Of a stretch of DNA of 64,000 nucleotides, positions 33,307-45,300 are shown one piece after another (the first letter of the stretch is position 1; the number at the start of each line of letters is the position of its first letter). Below the pieces are notes generated by a model. It had not been told where the DNA came from and made no database searches. It saw nothing but the letters and a program-made list of their open reading frames with translations. This stretch comes from Vicia villosa. Lineage: Eukaryota; Streptophyta; Magnoliopsida; Fabales; Fabaceae. A program made the position numbers and the translations under genes. The DNA lies in the NCBI RefSeq assembly GCF_029867415.1, contig NC_081183.1, positions 16,674,404 to 16,738,403 on the forward strand, read 5' to 3'.

Positions 33307-34031
33307 ATATTGGAGTTTATGAAGGAAATATACCTTTAAGGATGAACGGCTTATCAACAAGGTTATGTACACGGGAATGGGACTTATACTCAGGGAGAGG
33401 CCCAGTAAGTTTTAATTTTTAGGTTTCATATAGATTGAAAGAAAGAAAAACCTAATTCTTGATTTGTATTTAAAGGTTTAAATCAAATCGATTTGGGTAT
33501 AAAAAGATAGGCGTATATACAAAGAAAAACCTAATTTTATACAAGGGAATGAGACTTATACCTTAAGGGATGCCCATGTTTTATTTTATAAAACATGGTT
33601 GATTGATTTGTTAAAAGATGCGAGGTTTGTCGTTTGAAAACTTTGATCGTTTGTTTTAATCAGGGATTAAAAACAGTTTGAAAGTTTGACAAAAGTCAAC
33701 TTAATTAAGGTAAGGACAAAGCCTATGCCTAATTAAGACCTAAGTAATTAGGGTTTGATCACAAAATATTTACAAGTGATTAGGTTTTGAAAATCAAATG
33801 AAAAAACTATTTTTAAAGTATTAAAAACACTTAAAAACAAGTCATTTTAAACCTAATAAAATATATCAAATAAATGTTATTTTTGTGATTTTTTTTGGAC
33901 ATTCATAAAATATACATATTAAATGAGAAGTGTACAAAAAATGAAGTTAAAATGAATTAATTTGATAGGTTAATGAATTGATTAAAGTTGTGAAGAAATT
34001 GGAAAAAAAACAAGTGTTAAAAAAAAGGTTT

Positions 34032-34106
34032 TGGTCCCATAGGGACTTGAACTCGTGACCTCATGTTTACCAACCAAAACAATAGCCAATTGAGCTGCGC
34101 GCGCAG
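34032..34106 (-). other. tRNA-like segment in the Ogre-like LTR
   Basis: On the minus strand GCGCAGCTCAATTGGCTA resembles a pol III A box and D arm. About 27 bp on, GAGGTCACGAGTTCAAGTCCC resembles the variable loop, T arm and B box. Overall it is closest to a plant tRNA-Met by eye. An acceptor stem does not pair, so it is not a functional tRNA gene. It lies in the sense orientation of the retroelement. Confidence 0.45.
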
Positions 34107-37100
34107 CTTGTTATTATAACACGCTCATTTAATTATATTTAAAAACGAACATTTGAATTTTCTGAACAAAAATGGCGCCAAGAACACAACCCCAATTTGA
34201 TTTTTGAAAATCTTTGAAACTGGACCATTTTGATCGAGGAGATAGTCTATCTCACTCGGTTTTTCACAAGGAACATGATGGTAACCTCATAATTCATTTA
34301 TTTTCACTCTAAGGTTATCAATTTTCTGGAAATCGTGAAGAACCCTAATTCTGAATTTGAACATGAAATCGTGTATGATTGATGAATTATGCAATTGATT
34401 AAGGGTTAATGATCAGTGATAGTGCAGAAACAAGATAGCAAAGCAATATTTCATTTATGATGCATGGATGATGGAGTTTGAAGTTCATATCACTTACCTC
34501 AAAAGTTTGCAAAACTGGAAATTGAATTCGTGCCAGGAGGTGTTACAGATGTTGTTTCTTGATCTGGAAAACTTCAATGATGATTATGAAACATGTTTGA
34601 ATGCTTGAAATGAATTGAAAACCTCTGGATCACTCCATGGTACCCGATCTGCAGTAGGAGCAAGTGAGGACCGAGCTTGATGATTCTGATGTTTCAGGTT
34701 GATGGTGAGTGTTTGGATAGTTCATATGTGATATATGGATGGTGTTTAAAGTGTTAACTTGGTCAAATATGAACTGGTATGAGAATTGGCATGTTAAGGT
34801 TCACTTTATGTTCATATGGAGGGTGAAAGTGAATTCTGAGTTTTGGGTGTTTTGGTGAGGTGTGGATGGATCAAACACATCCCATATGATGTTTAGGAAG
34901 TGTTAGGAGCATTGGTTTGGTCGTAACTTCAAGGGTTTGAGTTTTGTCCTTTCTCACTCTTTGAAACTTTGAAACTTGGAACTTAAGAAAGAAGAGAGAA
35001 AACAAATGCTTTGAAATGTTTTGGTGTGATTTTGAATGAAGTTTGGACCTCTATTTATAGGCCAAGAATTCTGAACTCCAAGCTTTGCAAGTTGAGATTA
35101 CAATGATGATTTGGCTTAAGAGATAAAATGGAATCTTTCACATTTAATGCATAAGGTTAAAAATGGCTAACCATGGTTAAAATCTCCAATGCTTCCTATC
35201 TTCTTCCAATCTTATCTCAAGTGGTAAATATCTTGCATTCATTACTTGTTTATGTCATTGCTTGCATCATTTGCCAAAAAGTGTTCATGATTTGTGAAAA
35301 TGGCTTGAAATTTTAAGCATTATGGTCACTAATGTCAAAATTCAAAACCATAGCTCCACTCCATATTTTTTCATGCTCTTGGTCATTTTGGAAAGATCTT
35401 GTTATGTACTTCAAATCCCTAGTTGAAAGCTTCCTCAAGATCTTTAAGGAAATTGGTGAAAAAGACCTATAAAGTTTGAAGAAAATGAAGTCTTTTGTGA
35501 ATTTTGCAAAAAGATACCAACTTTGAAGCTCCATATCTCTTAAATGATTAATCTCTTGCAAAAAAATTATATGTGACAAAGTTGTTCATTGGATCAAAAT
35601 CTACAAATTTCATGTTGGAAGTTTTTTTCAGTTTGTAGGTGAAATTTTGAGATATTCTCTTCCAAAGTTTGGAAAAAAAACCCTTGAAAGTCAATGGTGA
35701 TCTTGTACAGTTGACTTTTTCAGGTGAATCGCGTTTCTGGAGATTTCAGGTGAATCAAGATATCCTCACCAAATGAATGGTATGAATGGATCATATTGAG
35801 GTATTAGAGAACCTTGAGCCATGGTATGAGTTGTGGCACCATGTCCTGATTAAAAAGTCAGTTGTTCAGGTGAATTAGGTTAAAAACCCTAATTGTGGGC
35901 CAGATGAAATTGATGACTGTGGATCTTGAATTGAAGTACAATTTCCATTGGATATTGACATATGGATTATTTTAAGATGATTTAACCCTTTGAGTGATGC
36001 CTTGGAGCTTTTTAGGGTTTCCCAAATGTGATCCCTGATTTCAGTCCCTGATAGGTTCAAAACCCTAGTCTGATGACTTGAAAATTCACTGTTAATTAAT
36101 CCTTGTGTGGGATATGTCTTGAGCCAATAGATTAGGTCAAGATGATGCATTTGGGTTTTTGAGGTCATGTCCCAAGCCAATAGGTCAAATCCTGAGCAAA
36201 AGTCAGGAGTATGTTGTCTTTAGTCAAAATCCTAATCTGGTTGATTCAAAGCTTTTGAGCTTGTTGAAATGAATCTTTGAGGACCAAATGTTGATTGTTG
36301 ATGAAGATAGTTCATTTGAGATGGAGGGAGAACAAAACCCTAATTGATTGTTACTTGTACTGATGAGTGATTTCTTGATTAAACCCTGCTGAGTCACAAG
36401 TAGCAAACACAAGCTATGCAATTTGTTAGTGATGCAAATGATGCACATGATATGATATGAGGTGGTATCTTAGGTCAAAAATTGGGGTATGACAGATGTG
36501 ATATATGTGATTGAAACATATGTGATGTAGATGCGAATATATGTGTATTAATGATATATGTGGATATGTGAATCATGTTTGATTGATGATGATACATATG
36601 ATAAGAGATGTGATTACTTGTATAATTGTGATATAAATGACATTATTCCAATGATATAAATATATTCTATGATGTTTTTTGAATTGGGATAGAGATGGAT
36701 ATGTGCATTTGGTGATATATATGTTCGTACTTGCGATATGTCGGTGAATTGTGTACATGTCTATATATTTGGAAAACGTGTATACGTGATTGTGTGAAGA
36801 TAACTTGCACATTTGGAATATGATTATGTTGGTATACAATTGTTACTTCGTGAATTTTTTTGGAAAGGATATGTACTTAGAATCTATATATTGGTGAAAT
36901 ATGATTATGTACATTGTTTAGTAATCATGTTTGATCACTTGGAATTGAATGAGCTAGGTTGTATGACATGAACATGTGAATCTTGACTATTTGAATATGA
37001 TGCATGATTATGGGAAGAGTGATGAATTCTTGAAATGCATTCTTGTTGTGTTTTACATTTCCTATATTATGTTTATTTATAATTATTTGAATTCTCACCC

Positions 37101-38059
37101 TTCTGTTTGAATGATGTTCAATGCGACATCGAGCAGGTTTCGAGGATAGTGGTGCTTCGAAGGAGGCTTAGCTTGGAGATTTAGATCTCTTGTAGAGTGT
37201 CGTGACTAAGTAGTCATTCGTGCTATAGTCATGTAACACTTGGGATTGGGTTTTATAGTTTTTATTTGACTTGATGCTATGAGACTTTGTTTTATTCATA
37301 TGTATGTCATATTTGTATTATGCTATATTTTGGATGAGTGACCTTTGAGCCAAGATAATTGTGATATGGTGGATGATGTATGAGAATTATCTGAATTACC
37401 ATTTATTGATGAGATGATTATTCCGCTGTGGTTGACATGTTAATTATGGATCTTTAATTTCGTGTTACTTGTATTTGACCATTGCATGTTAAAGTGGAAA
37501 TGTTTTTATATTCTGATAATTATGTGTAATGCCCTCATGAGATGCATGCTTCTTTACTCTGATTTATGCAAATATATGCCTTATTTGTTTAGCATAGAAT
37601 TGGGGGTGTTACATACACAAATAAAGAAAATAATAATGTTGCATGATAGAGGGAAGCTAAGCTAAACGCGAGTACCATGTACCCTTAATAACGAGAAAAA
37701 ACACACCATTAGCAAGAATTGCTGAATTAGGCAAGTCATAACTAGATTTTAAAAGACCATAATGTTTGGAGTAGTAGGATTAACTTTGTCTACAAACACG
37801 TATTAAATATTTTCATATGACTCACACTTAATCAAACTTATAATTTCTCACAATTTATTTTTTATTGTTCTACTTCATAATTTGCTTATGTTTTCATTAG
37901 TTTATCAGGTCACAAAAGTTCAACCTCCACTATCGAATGATAAAAGTTATTCTTTAACATAATCGTTTAAAGCAAATATGGAATCGTAGTTCAAAGTCAC
38001 TAGTTAAATTCCCGACTATTTTTCTTGTTCGATGTCGATCAGTATAATTTCATATCTTT

Positions 38060-39490
38060 ATTTTATATGTTACACACAAGCTAACTTTTATCATTCAATT
38101 ATAATAATAATAATTATAACTATTTATGCATTTTTTAACCAATATGTTGGTCCTCCAACTATCTTATGTTAAATGTGAGAAGACCAATATGCAAACAGTC
38201 ATTTAGGAATTTCTAAATAAGTGGAACTGAGTATATAAGGAGTTTTCCGTGTCTACATCCTAAGTTAGCGTAATACTATATTCTTTGTCATGTACTCGGA
38301 GCTAGAAGATATCAAGATAAATTGAAGTGTCAAGTTTTTATACATATGTCTAATGTAAATGTGCATTATGTGAATGTTATGTGGCAATAGAAATGTGAAA
38401 TTCGTTATATGTAAAATGTGATAAATATGATGTGACTATGAACCCCAAATACTTGATAAAATATTAATATACTTAAAAAAAAAAAAGATAATTAAATGTC
38501 TTTTTTACACCAATTAGAACATAGTATAAATAACATTGTTAGTTCAATCCCAAAAATTTGTGCTTCATAGAATTGCTTAATACTCATTACTTAAACGCAT
38601 AATAGTGCTAATCTCTTTTTCCTATTCGCTTCATCTATGAACAACATACCTTTCAATTAAAGTCCTGTGGGGACACAAGCAGTGTTTTGGGTGGAAAACC
38701 CTAACTTTTGATATTTTTTCCATTACAAAAACTAAATTTAATTTCTGGATACTTCCCTGATACATATTGAGTCATATTGAAAATGTAGCAATATGAGATA
38801 CGTGTCAGACAATGATACTTTGACAATTTTGGAGTATCAAGACTTCACGGTTAAGTTTAGATATGATTACTTGAACGCATTTGTGTTGTTTAATTGTTAT
38901 ACATTGAATAACTCAATTACTCACCTTCTTTGTTTACTTGTGTTTACGCCTATACGACGATGCAAATGCTCCACTAGAAACACGTGAAGCCTAGTTGAGT
39001 ATTCATTTCTATTTTCACTTATGAACACAACTTTTCCCCAAGACTATTTAAACGACACATGTACCAAATATTTATTTATGTATGAATCTGTATACTTTTC
39101 TCTTATAGTTACATTGTGGACAACTAATAACGAGTGAATCAACTTCTTTCTCAGCTTTAAAGAATCTTACGAAAGTAAAGAGAGTCCGCAATACATATTT
39201 TCATATTTTCATGTTTTATATCCATAAACTTAAAATAACTATTATTCCAAAACATAATCAAAAGTGCAAATAGAAATGACTATGTATGATATTTTTCAAG
39301 TTTAATAATAATCAATACAATTTGACATCTTTCTTCAATATAGTTTAATATACACACAAACTTTCATCATTCAATTATAATAATAATTATTCTAACTAAC
39401 TATGAATTTTTTTAACCAACATTTTGGTTGGTCCCCCTACTATATCTTATGTTAAATGTGAGAAGACTTATATACAACAAACAATCATTT
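38060..39490. repeat. Duplicated CID promoter region and upstream copy 3
   Basis: Segment 38060-38205 recurs at 39340-39490, just upstream of the CID leader. Both contain CATTCAATTATAATAATAAT and TCTTATGTTAAATGTGAGAA. Between them 38205-39270 is the most diverged copy of the upstream unit seen at 25181 and 28994. The layout is a tandem duplication of about 1.28 kb that includes the presumed promoter. Confidence 0.8.
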
Positions 39491-39519
39491 AACAAAAAAA
39501 AAAAAAACCACACATCACA

Positions 39520-39956
39520 AAGAAAGGCCAAGAGAGTGTAAGCTAAAGCCAAAGCCTTTGTTATTCCAAACACCAAACTCTTCTCTCTCTCTCTTTCTCT
39601 TTCTCTTTCTCTCTCTCATTCTCACTCTCACTCTCTCTCCCTTTCTTCTTGATGATCCATCTCAAAACCCTAATCCCCTTTGTTTCCATTTCTGGTTCAA
39701 TGTATATTTTCTAAACCAATTTTCACAATTTATAATAATTAACTCCGATTTTGTTCATATCCGGTTTTTTCACAAACTGGGGCACTCATAAAAACGCTTG
39801 ATCACATTTCTCCTTATGTAAATTCTACATTTTTAATTTTAATTTTTTTTATATAATTTTCCGGCTTCTATAAAAAAAGCGATTCTTCTCATTTTTTTGG
39901 TCAAAAAAATCATTTTTTTTTTGTTGTTGAGGGTTTTTGTGTTGAGTTTCATCACC
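39520..39956 (+). promoter_or_regulatory. CID gene leader with pyrimidine-rich tract
   Basis: The region ahead of the start codon carries a long CT-rich stretch at about 39578-39652, common in plant 5' leaders. An upstream TTATATAC near 39468 could serve as a TATA element. The exact transcription start and any leader intron cannot be fixed from sequence. Confidence 0.5.
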
Positions 39957-42900
39957 ATGGCTGCTGCGGTTGTTGCTGCTGACATTTCAGCTGATGCCAA
40001 CAAAATGGACTCTAAGCCAAAGGGTGAATCTGAATTCAGTGTTCAGAAGCTGGTTGACATGTTCACCAAGCTGAATCCTTTGGCTAAGGAGTTTTTTCCT
40101 TCTTCTTATGGTGCTGGCAATGATCATCGTGGTGGTCAGGGGTTTAATATCCTCAGACCTAATGGTTTTCTGGTCAACAATAAGGTGGCACCTAATGATG
40201 ATCATCTTAACAATCGAAGGGTATGATTGGTTTTTGTTTGATCTCTCATTTTTGATAGGTTGGTTTTGTAGTTTTGGTTTTTTTGTGCTGGTTTTTGTGA
40301 TGGGTTTTGCTCAATTGTTTCATGTTTGTATTTTGCTGGTTTTAGTGATGGGTTGTGCTGATTTTTATGATGGGTTTTGCTCAATTGTTTCATGTTTATA
40401 TTGTGCTGATTTTAGTGTGATGGGTTGTGCTGATATTTTGATGTAGGTTTGATTTTTGATTTCTGTGGTGAAAAAAGATTGAATTTTTAATTGAATTGGT
40501 GAAAGGAAGTGGGAGAGAAACCATGTATCTAGAATTGTTAAATCAGATTGTGAAAACTGTTTCATTGCTGGAAAAATCTATATGCCGATAATGTTAATAT
40601 GGAGTGTAGTGTCAAAATTTTAGATCTAAATTATGTATTTGGTATTTGATATACATATACGCAAGGTTTTATATAGCGGTTGCGGTAAAGGCTTTTGCGA
40701 TTTCGGTCAGTACAGGTGTTGCGATAGTGTTTGCAGTCATCACGGTGTGAATTAACCATAATTTGTTCTTTATCATATAACCAGTGAATAGCGGTATTGG
40801 CGCCTTCTGATAGCGTTTTCGTGGTAACAGACCGTTTTTTAAAACCTTGCTTATATGCATTATTTTTTGAATTGGATTTTGTTTTTCTGTGTTATTTGTT
40901 TGTAGTTTATTTTTACTTCATTCGTGGTTACTACACAGTGATAGCTTTTGTGGCCTCATTTTGTCACATCTTCGACAATTTCAGGAATCACAATGCAACT
41001 GCATTTACATTTATAAACCACGGTTACCGGCAAACATGTTTTTTTCCCGCGTATTTTCTATTCCCGTTATGTTATGTAGCTAACTACGACTTTTTACGTT
41101 ACAATACAATATCTTGTTATCTTTTCACTTCTTCATGATTGACCCGAAATTGATTCTTATGAGGCATACCATGCTATGATGGGTTATGACTCTATTATGT
41201 GAAAACTGGCGTATCTGCTGAAGTGATTATGTCGATACTCGATAACATTGAGTTAGCAGTTTATGTCGGTGTTAATCCTGATATCGTTGATCTCTTTGTG
41301 TTTACTGGAAAATTTTATTGTCATCTTGCAGAGAAGAAACAACTTCACTCAAGGGAGGAGAAGGTTGAATGGGAGATCGCTGAAGGCTCAGAGAGAAGAC
41401 AGCGTTAGAAGAACAGTTTATGTTTCTGACATTGATCAGCATGTAAGTGAACTAGTGAAGTGATAATAGCATGAATAAAAGCTTATGTTGTTATTGTGTG
41501 TTTAGTATTTGATTTTGAGAATCGAAAACCGAATTATTTGAACGCCATCTTCTCTTGGTCTAGGTTACTGAGGAGCGGCTTGCAGCCTTGTTCACCAATT
41601 GCGGACAAGTAAGCTACATATCTTCATCGATAGCTTGGTTCGCTATTCTTATTATTATTATTTTTTTAAATTTTAATCTGATTACAATAGGTAAAAACCG
41701 TTACATTGCGTAATAATTTTCTATGGTATTAATATTGCAGTATATCTATGTTGTTGAAATTTCCCCTTTCCAATTGTGCGATATGTCGAGCATTAATGAT
41801 GTGTGCCTATTATGACTATTTGTTATGTGGGATTTTTCTGCTTTTTCTATAATTAACACTGTCGATTTCTTCATTTCTTTCGATTAAATATATGTTTATT
41901 GTTGATTAAGTTAAACTGAGTTCGTTATGAGGTAATGCCGTTATTTCTTCAATTTTCTCAATTAAACCCATTATTTTATTATTCTGAACCTCGTATAGAT
42001 GGAATGTGTACGTGTAACTAAACTGTCTTTTGAAATTATTTCATCGGTAAAGTAATTATATAAAAATCAAAATTATTTGTGAAATACGATGTCGTTTTAT
42101 GGCTGCATTGAGTTTTCTGTAGAGACCTATCGAAAATCTGATGACATCTCTTCTCTTGCATAGTATCTAAGTTTTCAAACTTGAAAGATAAATCTCCCAT
42201 TAGAAAATCACCGTATTTAAATTATTAACGTTTTATTGCATCATTTGATTTATAGGTCATTGATTGCCGAATTTGTGGTGATCCGCATTCAGTTCTTCGA
42301 TTTGCTTTTGTCGAGTTTGCTGATGAACGTAAGTTTTTGTCCTTCACATCTAACTCCCAGTCACACAGACACATAGACAATCGTTTTTCGATCGATTTCA
42401 TGATTTTTATGATGGAATTTATGTGAACAGATGGTGCAAGGGCGGCTTTAACCCTTGGTGGTACTGTGCTTGGATTCTATCCAGTGAGGGTCCTTCCTTC
42501 GAAAACTGCTATCCTTCCTGTGAATCCTACATTCCTCCCTAGGGTATGAATACTTTCCGATCCTTTGGCGTATTGATTCCCTTAATCTATACCGTATTTA
42601 CCAATTTTTTTTATAATGTGCAGTCAGATGATGAGCGAGAAATGTGTACCAGGACTGTCTATTGTACAAATATCGACAAAAAGGTATAACATTTTTCATT
42701 TTGTTTCGGAAAATTACTGTAACGGATATTTTCGGTAATTTTTTTAGGATTAGTAGTCGACTGTTCGAATGGTTAAAAAGGTTCAATGAGCGCTTTGTGG
42801 ATCAATTAGCCGTTTTAATGTGTTTACCAAGATAATATACTGCATGTATGAATTATCGGAGTCGAACCTCTTGATGAATTGTTAAATTTCTATCGATTAT

Positions 42901-43487
42901 CTGAGTGCAGATTTCTCAATCTGAAGTGAAGAACTTTTTTGAGTCATCCTGCGGCGAGGTCAGACCGTAATAATTATTTCATGCTATTCGCTTAAACTTA
43001 TTTATCTCATAAGTTAAATGTTGGCTGACACTGCCGACACTGCCTTTCTATTTCATAGGTTACTCGCTTGAGGCTTTTGGGGGACCAGGTGCATTCAACT
43101 CGAATTGCTTTTGTGGAATTTGCGATAGTGAGTTTTCACTTTCCATGTTCTCTGTCTCGACGCGCGTAGTTGTTAATTAAGTAGGAATTTTTAAAGAATT
43201 CGGCGATATCATTTGCGATGTGCTGCAAGGACCGATATATTGACTGGCCGTTTATTTCTTTGTTCTCGTGTAGGCAGATAGTGCCATCGTTGCACTAAAC
43301 TGTAGCGGCATGCTCTTGGGAACCCAGCCTGTCAGGTTCGATACCGTTATCATTGGAGGATAGTTTCTGTTATGTAAGCTTCAACACGAATAAGCTCGAT
43401 CTTATTTGGTTTTCCTTCTGATTCCGCAGGGTAAGTCCTTCCAAGACTCCAGTGAGGCCAAGGGTCACTCGTCCAGTATCGCGTTAA
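39957..43487 (+). CDS. CID: PABC-interacting RRM protein (CID8-13 type)
   Basis: Ten exons join in frame to 300 codons: 39957-40220, 41332-41442, 41564-41608, 42256-42328, 42431-42543, 42624-42683, 42911-42958, 43059-43127, 43274-43335 and 43430-43487. All introns are GT-AG. Residues 37-50 hold a PAM2 motif (KLNPLAKEFFPS), which binds the MLLE domain of poly(A)-binding protein. A basic patch (RRNNFTQGRRRLNGR) follows. RRM1 starts RTVYVSDIDQHVTEE and has FAFVEFADE; RRM2 starts RTVYCTNIDKKISQSE and has IAFVEFA. Length and layout match Arabidopsis CID8-13, which are thought to act in mRNA binding or turnover, with nuclear or cytoplasmic location unproven here. The start is the first ATG after the leader. 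No lesion is seen. A partial copy lies at 26678-27220. Confidence 0.95.
40221..41331 (+). other. CID intron 1 with internal tandem repeat
   Basis: The 1.1-kb first intron starts GTATGA and ends TTGCAG. At about 40290-40440 a ~70-bp unit with GATGGGTTTTGCTCAATTGT and TTCATGTTT is repeated. A GTTTTATATAGCGGTTGCGG block at 40666 has the look of a small dispersed element. The open frames in this intron show no domain. Confidence 0.8.
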
Positions 43488-44019
43488 CCGATCGGACATT
43501 ATCCTACCTAGACTCGTGAGGTTATTTAGTCAACTTTCCAGTTGAGACTTTTGCATGGAAGGGGCAGTGAAATTGCCGTTTGTTTCTGTATTTCCATCTT
43601 TATCTTTTACAACTGTTGTTACTTTTTTGTCGCCGGAGCCGGCCAGAGCGTTAAGATTTTCTGCTCTAGCCAAACTTCCTAGGTACACCAGTCTTGGTCT
43701 TGAACTAATTTTCCGCCATTCTACATTTAAGTTATTTAGTTTCGGTTACTTGGCTATTTGGCGCCGGTATTTATCAGGCTTTTCATCGGTTTGAATGTTT
43801 TGTGAATCGTGGTAGAATCGGGTTTTTCACCGGTTTGAATATTTTATGAATCATGGTATAATCGTTTACCATACAAGTGCGCATGTGTGAGTGCGATATT
43901 TTTATAACAAATATTGGAGAGTTTACCGAAGGAAGTCGAAAACAACTTATGGACTTGTTGTCATAAGTTGTTTCATAGGTTCTTCCAAATAATTTTACAT
44001 CTGTTTTGCAATAAATAAA
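43488..44019 (+). terminator. CID 3' region with polyadenylation signals
   Basis: After the TAA stop the sequence runs without coding features to overlapping AATAAA signals at 44010-44019. The true cleavage site could be earlier, because plant signals are loose. Confidence 0.4.
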
Positions 44020-44089
44020 CTCAAACAAGCATCTCCCAAGAGATTGATTTGAATTACATGTAGACACTAATACCATACACATAATCCTT

Positions 44090-44425
44090 TTAAGTTTTGA
44101 AGAACCGTTTGAAGTTTTCGAAGATTTTGTGTAGTTTAGTCACCGTTTTAAGTTTTCGAAGGTTTCTGTGTAGGTTAGTGTTTTAAGTTTTTGAAGAATT
44201 GTTTTAAGTTTTCGAAAATCTTATGTAGGTTAGACATCGTTTTAAGTTTAAGTTTTCAAAAGTCTCGTGTAGGTTAGACATCGTTTTAAGTTTTCAAAGG
44301 TCCTATGTAAGTTAGTCATGATTTAGCTGCGGTAAAACAAATACATATATTCTAAATGTGAAATATTTTATTAGGTCTTTAAATACATATATTCTAAATG
44401 TGAAATATTTTATTAGGTCTTTTTA
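44090..44425. repeat. Minisatellites after the CID gene
   Basis: At 44090-44320 a ~50-55-bp unit with GTTTTAAGTTTTCGAAGGT and GTGTAGGTTAG is repeated four to five times. At 44338-44425 a 47-bp unit with ACATATATTCTAAATGTGAA and TTAGGTCTTT is present twice in tandem. Confidence 0.8.
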
Positions 44426-44429
44426 ATCG

Positions 44430-45171
44430 TATTAAATTTTGAATCCTGTGTGATAGTCCGCCTGTGCGCTTTCGAAGACGACCTAGGCCATACAACATTG
44501 ATGGATAGATTTGAGTGGAACAGTGAAAACAGCATAGTTATAGAATTATTGCGTTTTTGTTAAGTATTGAGCAAAATAGTAGAGAAAGAAAAGGTCCCCA
44601 CAGGTAAAGAATGTGTGCATAGATATTCGAACATTTAAAACAGCTTTTTATAAAATTTTATTTTGTAAGATGTTAAGCATCAATTCTTTTTTATCCTTTT
44701 TGTGATATTTATCTATCTATCAAGGTATTTGATATTCCTTTTGGTAGAGATGCTCGTTTTCTCTTTTTTGCATTCTAGCTGGAATTTATTCTAATCCTCT
44801 ATGCTTCTTTTATGAATGTCGGCAAGATGAAAGATAAGTTAGGTGTTTGAAGAGGAGGATTTTTACTTTTTTTCAAGCTTACTAGAAATGATTTCAAAAT
44901 GGATAAGAGATGAAGTAGGTTTTGTTTTCAAGAAAACTAGATTTTAGCATGAACTAATTCTAGCACCTTTGACTTCCCATTTGGCATATTTAACCTTAAT
45001 TTCATCTTTCTTAGATGCCGATGTTGTATTATCAACATGACTCAACAAATGTTTTCCTTTGACTTATAAGAGAATTGAAATTCTCAAGTTCAATAGTTTT
45101 TGTCACTAAGGAGAACCATGAAAACATGTTTTTCTTTTTTACATTGAATTGAAGAAAATTGAAACCTGTTG
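44430..45171. other. Spacer, no gene seen
   Basis: No reading frame with a domain, RNA gene or terminal repeat is evident. Confidence 0.5.
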
Positions 45172-45300
45172 TTTTTTTTTAAAGGCTAAAATATATTAAA
45201 CAAAAGAAAATAGTACAAAGGGAAGGGGGTCAAAACCAAAACCATCAAGAAGAACAAAGCGAGAAAAAAACAAAAGATAGACAACAAAAACACATGAGAT
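45172..45300 (-). mobile_element. LINE 3' end fragment
   Basis: A T8 run followed by AAAGGCTAAAATATATTAAAC and an A-rich, GGGAAGGGGGT-containing segment is the mirrored poly(A) end style of plant L1 elements. No ORF2 domain remains, so this is only probable. Confidence 0.4.

Larger units (their letters stand above)
31922..36494 (-). mobile_element. Ogre-like solo LTR nested in the chromovirus LTR
   Basis: The 4,573-bp unit starts TGTCGTGGGAAAATCGGG and ends TTGGGGTATGACA, with GATGT on both sides (31917-31921 and 36495-36499). On the minus strand it opens TGTCATACCCCAATTTTTGA, the start I associate with Ogre (Ty3/gypsy, Tat) LTRs of legumes. Its length fits their 4-6 kb LTRs. No internal region is present. 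It holds several tandem arrays and a tRNA-like segment. Confidence 0.88.
30268..37613 (+). mobile_element. Chromovirus (Tekay-type) solo LTR, interrupted
   Basis: The unit starts TGTAACAACCCGATTTTATT and ends GGGGGTGTTACA. It is flanked by TACAC on both sides (30263-30267 and 37614-37618). Without the nested LTR it is about 2.77 kb and contains no gag or pol, so it is a solo LTR. TGTAACACCC...GGGTGTTACA ends are typical of Tekay-clade chromoviruses. Repeated CCGCTAAGCGA motifs at 30907-31060 fit legume LTRs of this kind. Orientation is taken from the terminal motifs. Confidence 0.9.
28994..37838. repeat. CID-upstream duplication, unit copy 2, split by solo LTRs
   Basis: Pieces 28994-30267 and 37619-37838 together match copy 1 (25181-26677). 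The 7.3-kb LTR nest sits between them at the site CGTACACAAATAAAG, which is intact in copy 1. Homology ends at AAACTTATAAT. Copy 1 there jumps to the CID fragment, while copy 2 continues into different DNA. Confidence 0.88.

Noticed and set aside
33139..33422. Frames coding for Cys/Val or His/Thr repeats
   Set aside because: They are produced by the (GT)n tract inside the Ogre-like LTR.
34032..34106. Functional tRNA gene
   Set aside because: The acceptor stem does not pair and the sequence is embedded in an LTR, so it is kept only as tRNA-like.
40108..40446. Hydrophobic 112-codon frame after CID exon 1
   Set aside because: It starts inside exon 1 in another frame and reads through intron 1, whose repeats create the hydrophobicity.
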